Translations under genes and position numbers: made by a program
The notes under the pieces: model-generated
Databases searched by the model: none
What the model was told of the DNA's origin: nothing
The model's input: only the letters and a program-made list of their open reading frames with translations
In this document: positions 1-7,701 of the stretch, piece after piece
How the letters are laid out: each line of letters opens with the position of its first letter
Position numbering within the stretch: the first letter of the stretch is position 1
From: Bacteroidales bacterium
GTDB lineage: Bacteria; Bacteroidota; Bacteroidia; Bacteroidales; UBA7960
Length of the DNA stretch: 12,422 nt
NCBI GenBank assembly: GCA_007131895.1
Contig: SLPR01000057.1
Span: 1 to 12,422 of the forward strand
Direction: 5' to 3'

Positions 1-52
1 CGGCTTAACATATTTTAACTTGTTAAAACCACGAATTAGACTACGACTATTC

Positions 53-60
53 TAAATTTG
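53..60 (+). promoter_or_regulatory. Possible -7 promoter element (TAAATTTG)
   Basis: The octamer TAAATTTG matches the Bacteroidota sigma-factor -7 consensus TAnnTTTG and lies 29 nt before the moxR start codon, which would give a short AT-rich leader of about 20-25 nt. No good -33 TTTG box sits at the usual distance of about 20 nt; the nearest TTG (20-22) is roughly 30 nt upstream, which is too far. The element is therefore only a candidate start point for the bat operon. The AT-rich background makes a chance match possible. Confidence 0.35.
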
Positions 61-89
61 CAGCTAAATTTTAAACTTTAAAACATATT

Positions 90-1073
90 ATGGATATCAG
101 GGAATTGAATGAAAAAATACAACAGGAAAGCACCTTTGTAGATGTTCTGTCCATGGAAATGAAAAAGGTCATTGTGGGTCAGAAAGATATGGTGGACAAA
201 CTTCTGATCGGGCTGTTAGCCAATGGTCATATATTGCTTGAGGGTGTGCCCGGTTTGGCAAAAACGCTGGCTATTAAATCCCTGGCTAACAGTATCAAAG
301 CCCGGTATAGCCGTATACAGTTTACACCTGATCTATTACCTGCCGACCTTATCGGCACCATGATTTATTCGCAAAGGTCAGAGGAGTTTGTGGTGAAAAA
401 AGGGCCGGTATTTGCCAATTTTATCCTTGCAGATGAAATTAACCGCGCGCCTGCAAAAGTACAAAGTGCACTACTGGAGGCTATGCAGGAAAGACAGGTA
501 ACCATTGGTGACCAAACATTTGCCCTGGAGGAACCCTTCCTGGTGCTGGCAACTGAAAACCCCATTGAACAAGAGGGTACCTATCCCCTGCCTGAAGCCC
601 AGGTCGACCGTTTTATGCTGAAAGTTGTTATCAGTTATCCCAACAAAGAAGAGGAAAAACTTATCCTCCGGCAAAACGTCATGGGTGAATTTCCCAAAAC
701 GACTCCAGTGCTGGGAACACAAGATATATTAAAAGCCAGAGAGGTAGTCAGAGAAGTTTACCTGGATGAAAAAATAGAAAACTATATTACAGATATCGTC
801 TTTTCCACACGATTCCCGGCTGAGCACAAACTTTCAAAACTGGAACCACTCATCAGTTATGGGGGCTCTCCACGCGCCAGTATCAATATTGCCCTGGCAG
901 CCAAAGCCTATGCATTTATCAGGCGCAGAGGATATGTTATACCTGAAGATATCAGGGCTGTTTGCCCCGATGTATTGAGGCACAGGATAGGTCTTACCTA
1001 TGAAGCAGAAGCTGAAAACGTTACTTCTGAAGACATCATCACAGAAATACTCAATACAATTGAAGTACCTTAA
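90..1073 (+). CDS. moxR: MoxR-family AAA+ ATPase
   Basis: A 327-residue cytoplasmic AAA+ ATPase of the MoxR family, thought to act as a chaperone-like remodeller working with VWA proteins encoded beside it. The Walker A motif GVPGLAKT is at residues 52-59, Walker B with the DE pair at 115-116 (LADEIN), sensor 1 ATENP at 154-158, the LPEAQVDRF segment with its conserved Arg at 167-175, and sensor 2 in GGSPRAS at 258-264. All ATPase residues are present and the length is normal for the family. There is no signal peptide or membrane segment. It heads the bat cluster and is followed after 72 nt by the DUF58 gene, the standard partner order for the MoxR-proper subfamily. The start has no Shine-Dalgarno sequence, only an A-rich leader, as usual in Bacteroidota. 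The family call is firm; the substrate is unknown. Confidence 0.95.
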   Translation: MDIRELNEKIQQESTFVDVLSMEMKKVIVGQKDMVDKLLIGLLANGHILLEGVPGLAKTLAIKSLANSIKARYSRIQFTPDLLPADLIGTMIYSQRSEEFVVKKGPVFANFILADEINRAPAKVQSALLEAMQERQVTIGDQTFALEEPFLVLATENPIEQEGTYPLPEAQVDRFMLKVVISYPNKEEEKLILRQNVMGEFPKTTPVLGTQDILKAREVVREVYLDEKIENYITDIVFSTRFPAEHKLSKLEPLISYGGSPRASINIALAAKAYAFIRRRGYVIPEDIRAVCPDVLRHRIGLTYEAEAENVTSEDIITEILNTIEVP

Positions 1074-1145
1074 GGGTATCTTTCAGGGTGCTGTATAGCG
1101 TATTGTAACGATCAGGCTAAATTTCTTTTCCGATAATCATTTTCT

Positions 1146-2012
1146 ATGGAAACCAAAGAGCTCATCAAGAAAGTTCGCAAAATTGAAATAAAAACCAAGG
1201 GTATTTCCAACCAGGTTTTTGCCGGGAGCTATCAAAGTGCTTTTAAAGGCAAAGGAATGGCATTTACTGAGGTAAGGGAGTACCAGTTTGGCGATGACAT
1301 CCGTTCGATTGACTGGAATGTTACCGCACGATTTAACCATCCCTATGTCAAGATTTTTGAGGAAGAAAGAGAGCTTACGGTAATGCTGCTTATTGATGTA
1401 AGTGGCTCCAATGCATTTGGTTCACGGCTCAGGCTCAAAAAAGAGATGATAACTGAAATTTCAGCAGTTCTTGCCTTTTCGGCCATACAAAACAATGATA
1501 AGGTAGGTGTGATTTTTTTCAGCAGTACCATTGAAAAATTCATACCCCCAAAGAAAGGTACAAGTCATATTCTGAGAATTATCAGGGAGTTGATTGACTT
1601 CAAACCCCGGGAACAAGGCACTGATATCAGCGAAGCACTCAAATACATGCGTAATGTGATAAAAAAGAAGTCTATAGCATTTTTGATTTCTGACTTTCAG
1701 GATAAGGGATTTGAAGATGCCCTCTCCATAGTCAGTAAGAAACATGATCTTGTGGGCATCCGGGTATTTGATGAACTTGAAAGACAGATGCCGGCGGCAG
1801 GTATTATGAGACTCAAAGACGCAGAGACTGGCAGCCTGGTTTGGGCAGATACCTCCAGTAGCAGCTTCAGACAGGAGCTTGCCCGATGGAATGCTAATCA
1901 TGAACGATACCTTCTCAATATTTTCCGCAAGGCATCAGTGGATTTTACCAGCATTGCAACACATCAGGATTATGTGCCTCCTTTGATAGGCCTTTTTAAA
2001 AGACGAATATAA
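1146..2012 (+). CDS. DUF58 family protein with VWA-like domain
   Basis: A 288-residue protein of the DUF58 family, the usual cytoplasmic partner of MoxR ATPases. The family signature lies at about residues 44-60 (REYQFGDDIRSIDWNVTAR), followed by a VWA-like fold. Its metal-site (MIDAS) residues are visible as D84-x-S86-x-S88, with T159/D160 in a GTD motif and D183 in SDFQD, so metal binding looks possible. Many DUF58 proteins start with two transmembrane helices. This one has none, and its basic N-terminus (KKVRKIEIKTK) suggests a soluble or peripherally bound protein. It sits between moxR (72 nt upstream) and the small BatD-like gene (55 nt downstream). I infer that it is an adaptor between the ATPase and the membrane Bat proteins; no enzymatic role can be read from the sequence. 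Confidence 0.93.
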   Translation: METKELIKKVRKIEIKTKGISNQVFAGSYQSAFKGKGMAFTEVREYQFGDDIRSIDWNVTARFNHPYVKIFEEERELTVMLLIDVSGSNAFGSRLRLKKEMITEISAVLAFSAIQNNDKVGVIFFSSTIEKFIPPKKGTSHILRIIRELIDFKPREQGTDISEALKYMRNVIKKKSIAFLISDFQDKGFEDALSIVSKKHDLVGIRVFDELERQMPAAGIMRLKDAETGSLVWADTSSSSFRQELARWNANHERYLLNIFRKASVDFTSIATHQDYVPPLIGLFKRRI

Positions 2013-2067
2013 CAGATAATATTTATCAGCAACCCAGAGTTTTCATTCCAGACATCAACAGCTAATT

Positions 2068-3036
2068 ATGCAAAGGGATAAAATTTTATTAATTGGTTTA
2101 TCGTTTTTCCTTTTTTTTATGCACTCCGGGCTATACGGGCAGCAGGTTAACTCCTCCCTGGATCCACAGAAAATACTAATGGGAGAGCATGTTACCCTTA
2201 CTTTTGATGTGGAAATACCTGCTAAAAGTATTTTGCAGATGCCCGTGTTCAATGAAGTAATCAATGAAAAAATTGAAATCCTCAACTATGGTACAACTGA
2301 CACTTTAAGGTCAGAAAACCAGGGTTTTGTGAGGTTGCAAAGAACGCTTCGCGTGACTTCGTGGGAAGAAGGGTATCATGCCATTGCCCCTGTAGAGTTT
2401 GTTTTGTTAATAAATGGTGATACACTGGTTATCGAATCAGAACCCATGCTTCTTGAGGTTGACACCTTTTCTATAGAGGAGCATACTGACCTCAAAGATA
2501 TCAAGGACATCCTTTCTGCTCCCGTTACACTGGCAGAATTAAAGTATTATATCCTGGGAGTAATCTTACTCGTGATTCTGGTATGGCTGGCCCTAAGGTA
2601 CTGGAAAAAGAGAAAAAAACAACCCGTGCCCCAATCAATATGGGAGAAGCCGGATATACCGGCTCACATTGCTGCCATAAGCAGTCTGGAGAAACTCAGG
2701 GCCCAAAAACTCTGGCAGCAAGGAAAAGTAAAAGAATACCATATACAATTGACCGATATTATCCGTCGTTATCTGGAAAAACGATTTAAGGTGGGTGCCA
2801 TGGAGATGACAACAGCAGAAATTATGCTGGCCATGAAAAACAAACCAGAAATGAAAAAAAGCGGAGAGGGTCTTCAGGAAATGCTTACCCTTGCTGATTT
2901 GGTGAAATTTGCCAAACACCAACCCGGTACTACCGATAATGAAATATCAATGGATATGGCTTTTGAGTTTGTCAATGATACCCGGCAAACCCACATCGAA
3001 AATGCTGATTCAGATATAAACAAAAAAGAAGTGTAA
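2068..3036 (+). CDS. Small BatD-like membrane protein with DUF4381-like C-terminal tail
   Basis: A 322-residue single-pass membrane protein. Residues 1-25 form a Sec signal peptide ending near YGQQ. Residues 26-135 look like one beta-rich Ig-like domain (starting LDPQKILMGEHVTLTF) of the kind repeated in BatD. One transmembrane helix spans about 160-177 and is followed by a strongly basic KKRKK stretch, so the tail is cytoplasmic. The tail (about 200-305) is helical and resembles DUF4381: SLEKLRAQKLWQQGK, then IIRRYLEKRF at 231-240, then LADLVKFAKHQPG at 275-287. In proteobacterial MoxR clusters a short DUF4381 protein without the N-terminal domain usually fills this place. The gene follows DUF58 by 55 nt and precedes batA by 53 nt. 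The protein type is often annotated hypothetical. I infer that it links the cytoplasmic MoxR/DUF58 pair to the periplasmic Bat proteins. Confidence 0.75.
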   Translation: MQRDKILLIGLSFFLFFMHSGLYGQQVNSSLDPQKILMGEHVTLTFDVEIPAKSILQMPVFNEVINEKIEILNYGTTDTLRSENQGFVRLQRTLRVTSWEEGYHAIAPVEFVLLINGDTLVIESEPMLLEVDTFSIEEHTDLKDIKDILSAPVTLAELKYYILGVILLVILVWLALRYWKKRKKQPVPQSIWEKPDIPAHIAAISSLEKLRAQKLWQQGKVKEYHIQLTDIIRRYLEKRFKVGAMEMTTAEIMLAMKNKPEMKKSGEGLQEMLTLADLVKFAKHQPGTTDNEISMDMAFEFVNDTRQTHIENADSDINKKEV

Positions 3037-3089
3037 AGTCTTTACCGGCAACAATTTTAGGATAATTAATCATTAACAAACCTTACGGG

Positions 3090-4085
3090 ATGTTTTCGGA
3101 AATAACATTTGAATATCAACCCTTTCTCTATTTTTTACTTGCAGTCCCATTGCTTGCAGGATTCTATCTTATGCGCAACCGCTATATGCATGCAGAGATG
3201 CAATATTCGCATTCAGCGTTCCTGCAAAGCGTAAGAAAAAGTTCCAGGCTTAATCTGATTCACTTCCCGTTTATCCTGAGAATGCTGGTGCTCTCGCTAC
3301 TCATTGTTGCGCTTGCCAGGCCACAATCTACCTCACGTATGCAGGATGTAAGCATTGAAGGGATTGATATCGTAATAGCGCTGGACGTCTCCGGTTCGAT
3401 GCTGGCTGCTGATTTTCAACCTAACCGCATGGAGGCCGCAAAAGCCACTGCACTTGATTTTGTGAGAATGAGACCGGGCGACAGGATTGGAGTTACCGTT
3501 TTTAGTGGTGAAAGTTTTACCCTGGTACCCCTTACCACCGACCATCTCTTGCTGACCGATTTGTTAAGAACAGTACATACCGGAATGGTGGAAGATGGCA
3601 CCGCCATTGGCGATGGACTTGCAACAGCTATCAACCGGCTCAGAGAGAGTGATGCCATCAGCAAAGTGATCATCCTGTTAACTGACGGAATCAACAATAC
3701 CGGAGTTATTGACCCGCTTACGGCAGCAGAAATTGCACAAATGCAAAATATCAGGGTTTATACGGTTGGGGTGGGCAGCCATGGGGCAGTCCCCTACCCT
3801 TTTCAGACTCCTTTTGGTACACAATACAGGGATGTTGAAATTCCTGTTGATGAAGAGCTATTGGAAGAAATGGCAAAAATAACAGGTGGGAGATATTTTT
3901 GGGCTGATAACCAAAAAGCGCTGGAAGAAATTTACCGCGAGATTGACCAGATGGAACGGTCAAAAATTGATGTAATGGAATTTGCACGTAAAAATGACGA
4001 ATACCTGCCACTGGTGTTGCTGGCAATGATGCTGGCCGGGCTGGAGTTTATTCTGAGAAAAACATGGTTAAGGGTGACGACTTAA
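3090..4085 (+). CDS. batA: BatA, membrane-anchored VWA-domain aerotolerance protein
   Basis: A 331-residue BatA. The N-terminal aerotolerance-regulator region has membrane helices at about residues 11-28 and 60-77 joined by a basic loop (R29, R31, R50, K51? region through R53), predicted cytoplasmic. A VWA domain follows (about 92-285), then a final helix at about 305-321 and a basic tail RKTWLR. By the positive-inside rule the VWA domain faces the periplasm. The MIDAS metal site is complete: D99-x-S101-G-S103 in DVSGSM, T171 in GTAIGDG, and D199 in LLTDG. The length is typical. BatA and BatB are tandem paralogues separated by 28 nt. Known Bat proteins are thought to form an envelope complex; the ligand is unknown. 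No cysteine is present. Confidence 0.95.
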   Translation: MFSEITFEYQPFLYFLLAVPLLAGFYLMRNRYMHAEMQYSHSAFLQSVRKSSRLNLIHFPFILRMLVLSLLIVALARPQSTSRMQDVSIEGIDIVIALDVSGSMLAADFQPNRMEAAKATALDFVRMRPGDRIGVTVFSGESFTLVPLTTDHLLLTDLLRTVHTGMVEDGTAIGDGLATAINRLRESDAISKVIILLTDGINNTGVIDPLTAAEIAQMQNIRVYTVGVGSHGAVPYPFQTPFGTQYRDVEIPVDEELLEEMAKITGGRYFWADNQKALEEIYREIDQMERSKIDVMEFARKNDEYLPLVLLAMMLAGLEFILRKTWLRVTT

Positions 4086-4113
4086 ATTTGAATAATAAAG
4101 TAATTGTTTAGAT

Positions 4114-5154
4114 ATGGACTTTTTAAGGTTTGAAAATCAGGAGTATTTCTATTTATTTTTGGCAATTCCTGTTTTTCTGCTGGTTTTTATCCTTGCTAAT
4201 TTGCATCGAAAAAAGAAGCTTTTAAGGCTTGGCGATACAGGAATTATTGAACGAATGATGCCTATGCATTCAGTGAGAAGACCGTGGCTGAAACTGGTTC
4301 TTTTTATGCTTGCATTCTCATCGCTTGTAATGGCGGCAGTGAACCCCCAGCTTGGCTACAAAACCGAGGATATAAAACAAACCGGAGTAGATATTGTAGT
4401 AGCCCTAGACGTGAGTCGAAGCATGCTTGCCGAGGACATAAGGCCCAACCGTATGGAAAGGTCCAAAATGGCTGTGGCCCGGTTGATAGATCAGATGGAG
4501 AATGACCGGGTAGCAGTGGTAATATTTGCCGGTAGCGCCGTAACCCAGGTCCCTCTCACCGGGGATCGTGAAGCAGCAAAAATGATATTGCGAACAGTGA
4601 ATACCGAAAGCATTCAAATACAGGGTACAGCTATTGGTACCGCCCTGGAAAGAAGTATGGCCAGCTTTTCGCGTTCCGACGCAGGAAGCAGGGTTATTAT
4701 TCTTGTTTCCGACGGAGAAAATCACCAGGATGATCCTCTGCCGGTGGTTGAAAGAGCGCGTGAACAAGGAATCGTAATTCACACTGTTGGAGTAGGAACA
4801 TCGCAGGGGGCTCCAATCCCGGTATATCGAAACAATCAGCTTTCGGGGTTTCTTCGTGATGCACAGGGAAACACCGTCATAAGTCGTTTTGATGAGCCGA
4901 TGCTCAGGGATATTGCCGAAAAAAGCGGAGGGATATTTCAAGCCGGAACAGGAGCTGATATGGGCCTTAACCGGATTATGCAGCAAATCAGGGAGATGGA
5001 ACAGCAGGAATTTGAGACTGCCCATTTTTCTGAATATGAAAGCAGGTTCCATTATTTCCTTGCACTTGCTATCATCTTACTGGTGCTGGAGTTTCTTATT
5101 TTTGAAAGGAAAAGTAAGTGGCTCAACAGGATCAAACTTTTTGATGTTTCGTGA
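4114..5154 (+). CDS. batB: BatB, membrane-anchored VWA-domain aerotolerance protein
   Basis: A 346-residue BatB with the same layout as BatA: helices at about residues 11-29 and 59-76 with a basic linker (HRKKKLLR) between, a VWA domain at about 92-300, and a terminal helix at about 312-330 with a basic end (ERKSKW). The VWA domain is predicted periplasmic. MIDAS residues are intact: D99, S101 and S103 in DVSRSM, T172 in GTAIGTA, D200 in LVSDGE. The Gly between the two MIDAS serines seen in BatA is Arg here, which is a usual BatB feature and helps tell the two apart. Compared with BatA there is an extra segment of about 10 residues near 236-258 (VYRNNQLSGFLRDAQG). The gene lies 23 nt upstream of batC. 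No cysteine is present. Confidence 0.95.
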   Translation: MDFLRFENQEYFYLFLAIPVFLLVFILANLHRKKKLLRLGDTGIIERMMPMHSVRRPWLKLVLFMLAFSSLVMAAVNPQLGYKTEDIKQTGVDIVVALDVSRSMLAEDIRPNRMERSKMAVARLIDQMENDRVAVVIFAGSAVTQVPLTGDREAAKMILRTVNTESIQIQGTAIGTALERSMASFSRSDAGSRVIILVSDGENHQDDPLPVVERAREQGIVIHTVGVGTSQGAPIPVYRNNQLSGFLRDAQGNTVISRFDEPMLRDIAEKSGGIFQAGTGADMGLNRIMQQIREMEQQEFETAHFSEYESRFHYFLALAIILLVLEFLIFERKSKWLNRIKLFDVS

Positions 5155-5177
5155 AATTTTAAAATAATGCTGACAAG

Positions 5178-5852
5178 ATGTTAAAACAAATTGTATTTTT
5201 TATTATCATTACATCTTTGAATATCCCTTTGCTATTGTCTCAGCAGGAAAATGCTGATATAAGACGAGGAACCAGGGAATATAAATCTGAAAATTTCCAG
5301 GAAGCAGAGTTAAATTTTCGCAAAGCCCTGGAAGCCAATCCTCAGAATACCAAGGCGCTTTACAATCTTGCCAATGCATTGTATAAGCAGGGAAGATATG
5401 AAGAAGCGGCGAATATTCTTGAAGGGCTTGCCTATAAGGAATTGTCAGAAAGTAAAAAAGCGGATGTATTTCACAACCTTGGCAATGCCAATATTGGATC
5501 GCAACAAATCCAGGAAGGGATTGAAGCTTATAAAAATGCTTTGCGCATAAGACCTGAGGACAACGATACAAGACATAACCTGGCCTATGCCCTTCAATTG
5601 TTGCAGGAGCAGGAACAGCAACAGCAACAGGAAGGAGATGACCAGCAGGATAATCAGCAACAGGACGACCAGCAGCCAGGGGATCCTGATGAAAAGCAGC
5701 AGCAACAGGATCGCCCCAGACCTGATCAGATTTCACCCCAGGATGCTGAGCGAATTCTGGATGCGTTAAATCAACAGGAACAGGAGATTCAACAAAAAAT
5801 TGAAAGAGAAGAAAAGCAAAGACAACCATTGAGACCAGAAAGGCAGTGGTAA
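5178..5852 (+). CDS. batC: BatC, exported TPR protein with Gln-rich tail
   Basis: A 224-residue exported TPR protein. Residues 1-21 are a signal peptide or membrane anchor ending in LLLSQQ. TPR units cover about 26-140, with the clearest repeats at LYNLANALYKQGRYEEA (61-77) and VFHNLGNANIGSQQIQEG (97-114), ending in ALRIRPEDNDTRHNLAYA. A low-complexity Gln/Asp tract follows (143-177). The last 35 residues are a charged helix (RILDALNQQEQEIQQKIERE) ending RPERQW, which matches the conserved basic, Trp-ended terminus of Bacteroidota BatC. TPRs bind partner proteins, so this is probably a periplasmic scaffold for BatA/BatB. The gene is 23 nt after batB and 18 nt before batD. The very similar C-terminal TPR of BatE indicates common ancestry. 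Confidence 0.9.
   Translation: MLKQIVFFIIITSLNIPLLLSQQENADIRRGTREYKSENFQEAELNFRKALEANPQNTKALYNLANALYKQGRYEEAANILEGLAYKELSESKKADVFHNLGNANIGSQQIQEGIEAYKNALRIRPEDNDTRHNLAYALQLLQEQEQQQQQEGDDQQDNQQQDDQQPGDPDEKQQQQDRPRPDQISPQDAERILDALNQQEQEIQQKIEREEKQRQPLRPERQW
5604..5708 (+). repeat. CAG/CAA-rich low-complexity tract within batC
   Basis: About 105 nt of imperfect CAG/CAA trinucleotides interspersed with GAT/GAC/GAA codons encode the Gln/Asp-rich linker of BatC (residues 143-177). The runs CAGCAACAGCAACAG and CAGCAGCAACAG could slip during replication in steps of three without breaking the frame. The tract is expected to be disordered and probably spaces the TPR domain from the conserved C-terminal helix. 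Confidence 0.8.
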
Positions 5853-5870
5853 GCAAACGCACTAAAAACT

Positions 5871-7700
5871 ATGCAAAAAATAATTATAACGTTATTCCTG
5901 TGGACTCTTCTCCCCCTGTCATTATGGGCCGGCGAAATCGAGTTCACAGCATCGGCGCCCTCAGAAGTAGCTGCAGGAGAAAGGTTCAGGCTTACTTACC
6001 AGGTAAACGCCCGGCCAACAGACTTCAGGGCCCCGGACATAAGAGGTTTTAGGGTGCTTTCCGGTCCCAGCCAGTCATCAAGCACTTCTATGCAGATGAT
6101 CAACGGAAGAACAACCGTTACAGAGTCATTCAGTTATACCTATGTACTCCAGGGTGCTGAAGAAGGAACTTTTACCATCGCTCCCGCACAGATTACCGTC
6201 GACGGCGAAACTCACCGATCAAACTCACTTACAGTAAGGGTAAGGCCGGGCACTACTCCCCCATCTTCTCCTCCTTCGCAGGAAAGAACTGAACAGCCTT
6301 CACAAGCTTCAGACAGCGATCTTTATATCAGAGCTACTGCAAGCACGCTAAGCCCCTACCAGGGGCAGCAGGTTATTATTTCCTATACACTTTATACCAG
6401 GGTAACCGTCAACCAGTATTCTATTGACAGGTTGCCTTCCTACAGAGGATTCTGGACCGAAAACATAACAGCCCCCGGACAGCCTCAAACCCGTACCGAG
6501 GTCATTAACGGACAAACCTACCGGGTTGCGGAAATTTACCGTGTTGCAGTCTTCCCGCAGCGCAGCGGAGAGCTGAGAATTGAACCACTCCAGACAGAAC
6601 TGGTTGTAAGTTTACCGGCACAAAGACGTCAAAGCCTTATAGATGAATTTTTCAGTGGCTCAGCATTTGGTGGCCGGCAAACCCGCCAAACCATAGAATC
6701 TAATGCAGTTACACTGAATGTAAAAGCTTTGCCAACCCAAAACCGTCCTGCTTCTTTTTCCGGAATGGTGGGTACAGATTTTGAAGTCAATGCTTCTGTA
6801 AATCAAAATGAACTTAACGTAAACGATGCTGTAAATCTCAGTATTGCCATTTCTGGCAGAGGGAACATGAGGATGCTGGAAAAACCTTCGTTAAATTTTC
6901 CTGCTAATCTTGAAGTATTTGACCCCAATATATCCGATAACATAAGAAATACAACAACTGGAGTTAGTGGCTCCAGAACCTATGATTACGTGATGATTCC
7001 ACGAACAGCTGGTGAATTTGTAATCCCGGAGTCGGAGTTTGTGTATTTTGATCCACAGGCAGAAAGGTATGTCCGGAAACCGATTTCTCAATTTGTGCTT
7101 CAGGTATCGGGTGAAACGGCTTTGCCAGGCACTACTCCCAGCGCCATCAGCCAGGAAGCTATCAAATTGCTGGGTACCGATATCAGGTTTATCCGCACAG
7201 GCAATATCGTTCTTACACCTGCAGGTTCTGTTTTTTACGGAAGCAACTTATTCTGGATATTGGTAATTGTACCTTTCCTGCTGTTTTTCTTTTTTGTAAT
7301 TTACCTGCGCAAACAGATAAAGCTTCAGGCCAACCAGGAACTTCTGAGGAACAAAAAAGCAGAGAAGCTGGCGCGCAAAAGGTTAAGGAAAGCAAAGACA
7401 TTTCTGGATAAAAAGCAAGAGAATGATTTTTATGATGAAATTTTCAAGACCTTGTGGGGATACCTTTCAGATAAGTTAAGCATACCTGTATCGATTCTCA
7501 ACAAAGAAAATGTGGCGGGAGCTTTCAGGGCCAAAAAGGTAAAGCAGGAATTGTCTGATAGTTTTATGGCAACACTCAATGACTGCGAATTTGCACGTTT
7601 TGCGCCGGGAGAGAAGGAAGATCGCATGGCAGACATTTATCACAAAGCGCTGAACACCATTGTAACCATTGAAAAGGACTTACGAAACAAACAGGCATAA
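5871..7700 (+). CDS. batD: BatD, large periplasmic beta-domain protein with membrane anchor
   Basis: A 609-residue BatD (oxygen-tolerance family). Residues 1-20 are a signal peptide ending LSLWAG. Three beta-rich Ig-like domains can be placed at about 21-125, 150-285 and 300-412, the first two separated by a Pro/Ser/Thr/Gln-rich linker (126-149). One transmembrane helix lies at about 459-478, followed by a basic stretch (RKQIK, then KKAEKLARKRLRK), so the last 130 residues are cytoplasmic. This tail includes FYDEIFKTLWGYLSDKLSIP (520-539) and LNDCEFARFAPG (569-580), which parallel the tail of the small BatD-like protein encoded at 2068-3036. The only cysteine, C572, is in the tail. The length is normal for Bacteroidota BatD. 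It starts 18 nt after batC, and its stop is 1 nt before the batE ATG, suggesting translational coupling. Confidence 0.93.
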   Translation: MQKIIITLFLWTLLPLSLWAGEIEFTASAPSEVAAGERFRLTYQVNARPTDFRAPDIRGFRVLSGPSQSSSTSMQMINGRTTVTESFSYTYVLQGAEEGTFTIAPAQITVDGETHRSNSLTVRVRPGTTPPSSPPSQERTEQPSQASDSDLYIRATASTLSPYQGQQVIISYTLYTRVTVNQYSIDRLPSYRGFWTENITAPGQPQTRTEVINGQTYRVAEIYRVAVFPQRSGELRIEPLQTELVVSLPAQRRQSLIDEFFSGSAFGGRQTRQTIESNAVTLNVKALPTQNRPASFSGMVGTDFEVNASVNQNELNVNDAVNLSIAISGRGNMRMLEKPSLNFPANLEVFDPNISDNIRNTTTGVSGSRTYDYVMIPRTAGEFVIPESEFVYFDPQAERYVRKPISQFVLQVSGETALPGTTPSAISQEAIKLLGTDIRFIRTGNIVLTPAGSVFYGSNLFWILVIVPFLLFFFFVIYLRKQIKLQANQELLRNKKAEKLARKRLRKAKTFLDKKQENDFYDEIFKTLWGYLSDKLSIPVSILNKENVAGAFRAKKVKQELSDSFMATLNDCEFARFAPGEKEDRMADIYHKALNTIVTIEKDLRNKQA

Positions 7701-7701
7701 A

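Noticed and set aside
1077..1084. TATCTTTC as a promoter element for the DUF58 gene
   Set aside because: One mismatch to TAnnTTTG and only a TTG at a spacing of about 14 nt, too short for a -33 box; chance matches are expected in AT-rich gaps.
4405..5052. Minus-strand open frame of 215 codons opposite batB
   Set aside because: It lies fully inside batB, whose frame has clear VWA motifs; the antisense translation is rich in Cys, His and Pro and shows no domain or signal.
3090..5154. BatA/BatB as two parts of a split or frameshifted single gene
   Set aside because: Each has its own start, two N-terminal helices, full VWA domain with its own metal site and C-terminal helix, so they are complete tandem paralogues.
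5209..5862. Minus-strand open frame of 217 codons opposite batC
   Set aside because: It is a by-product of the CAG/CAA-rich batC coding sequence; the translation is Ala/Val/Pro-biased and has no recognisable motif.
7669..7701. In-frame TTG start for batE inside the end of batD
   Set aside because: It adds 11 charged residues before the signal peptide; the ATG at 7702, one base after the batD stop, is better placed.
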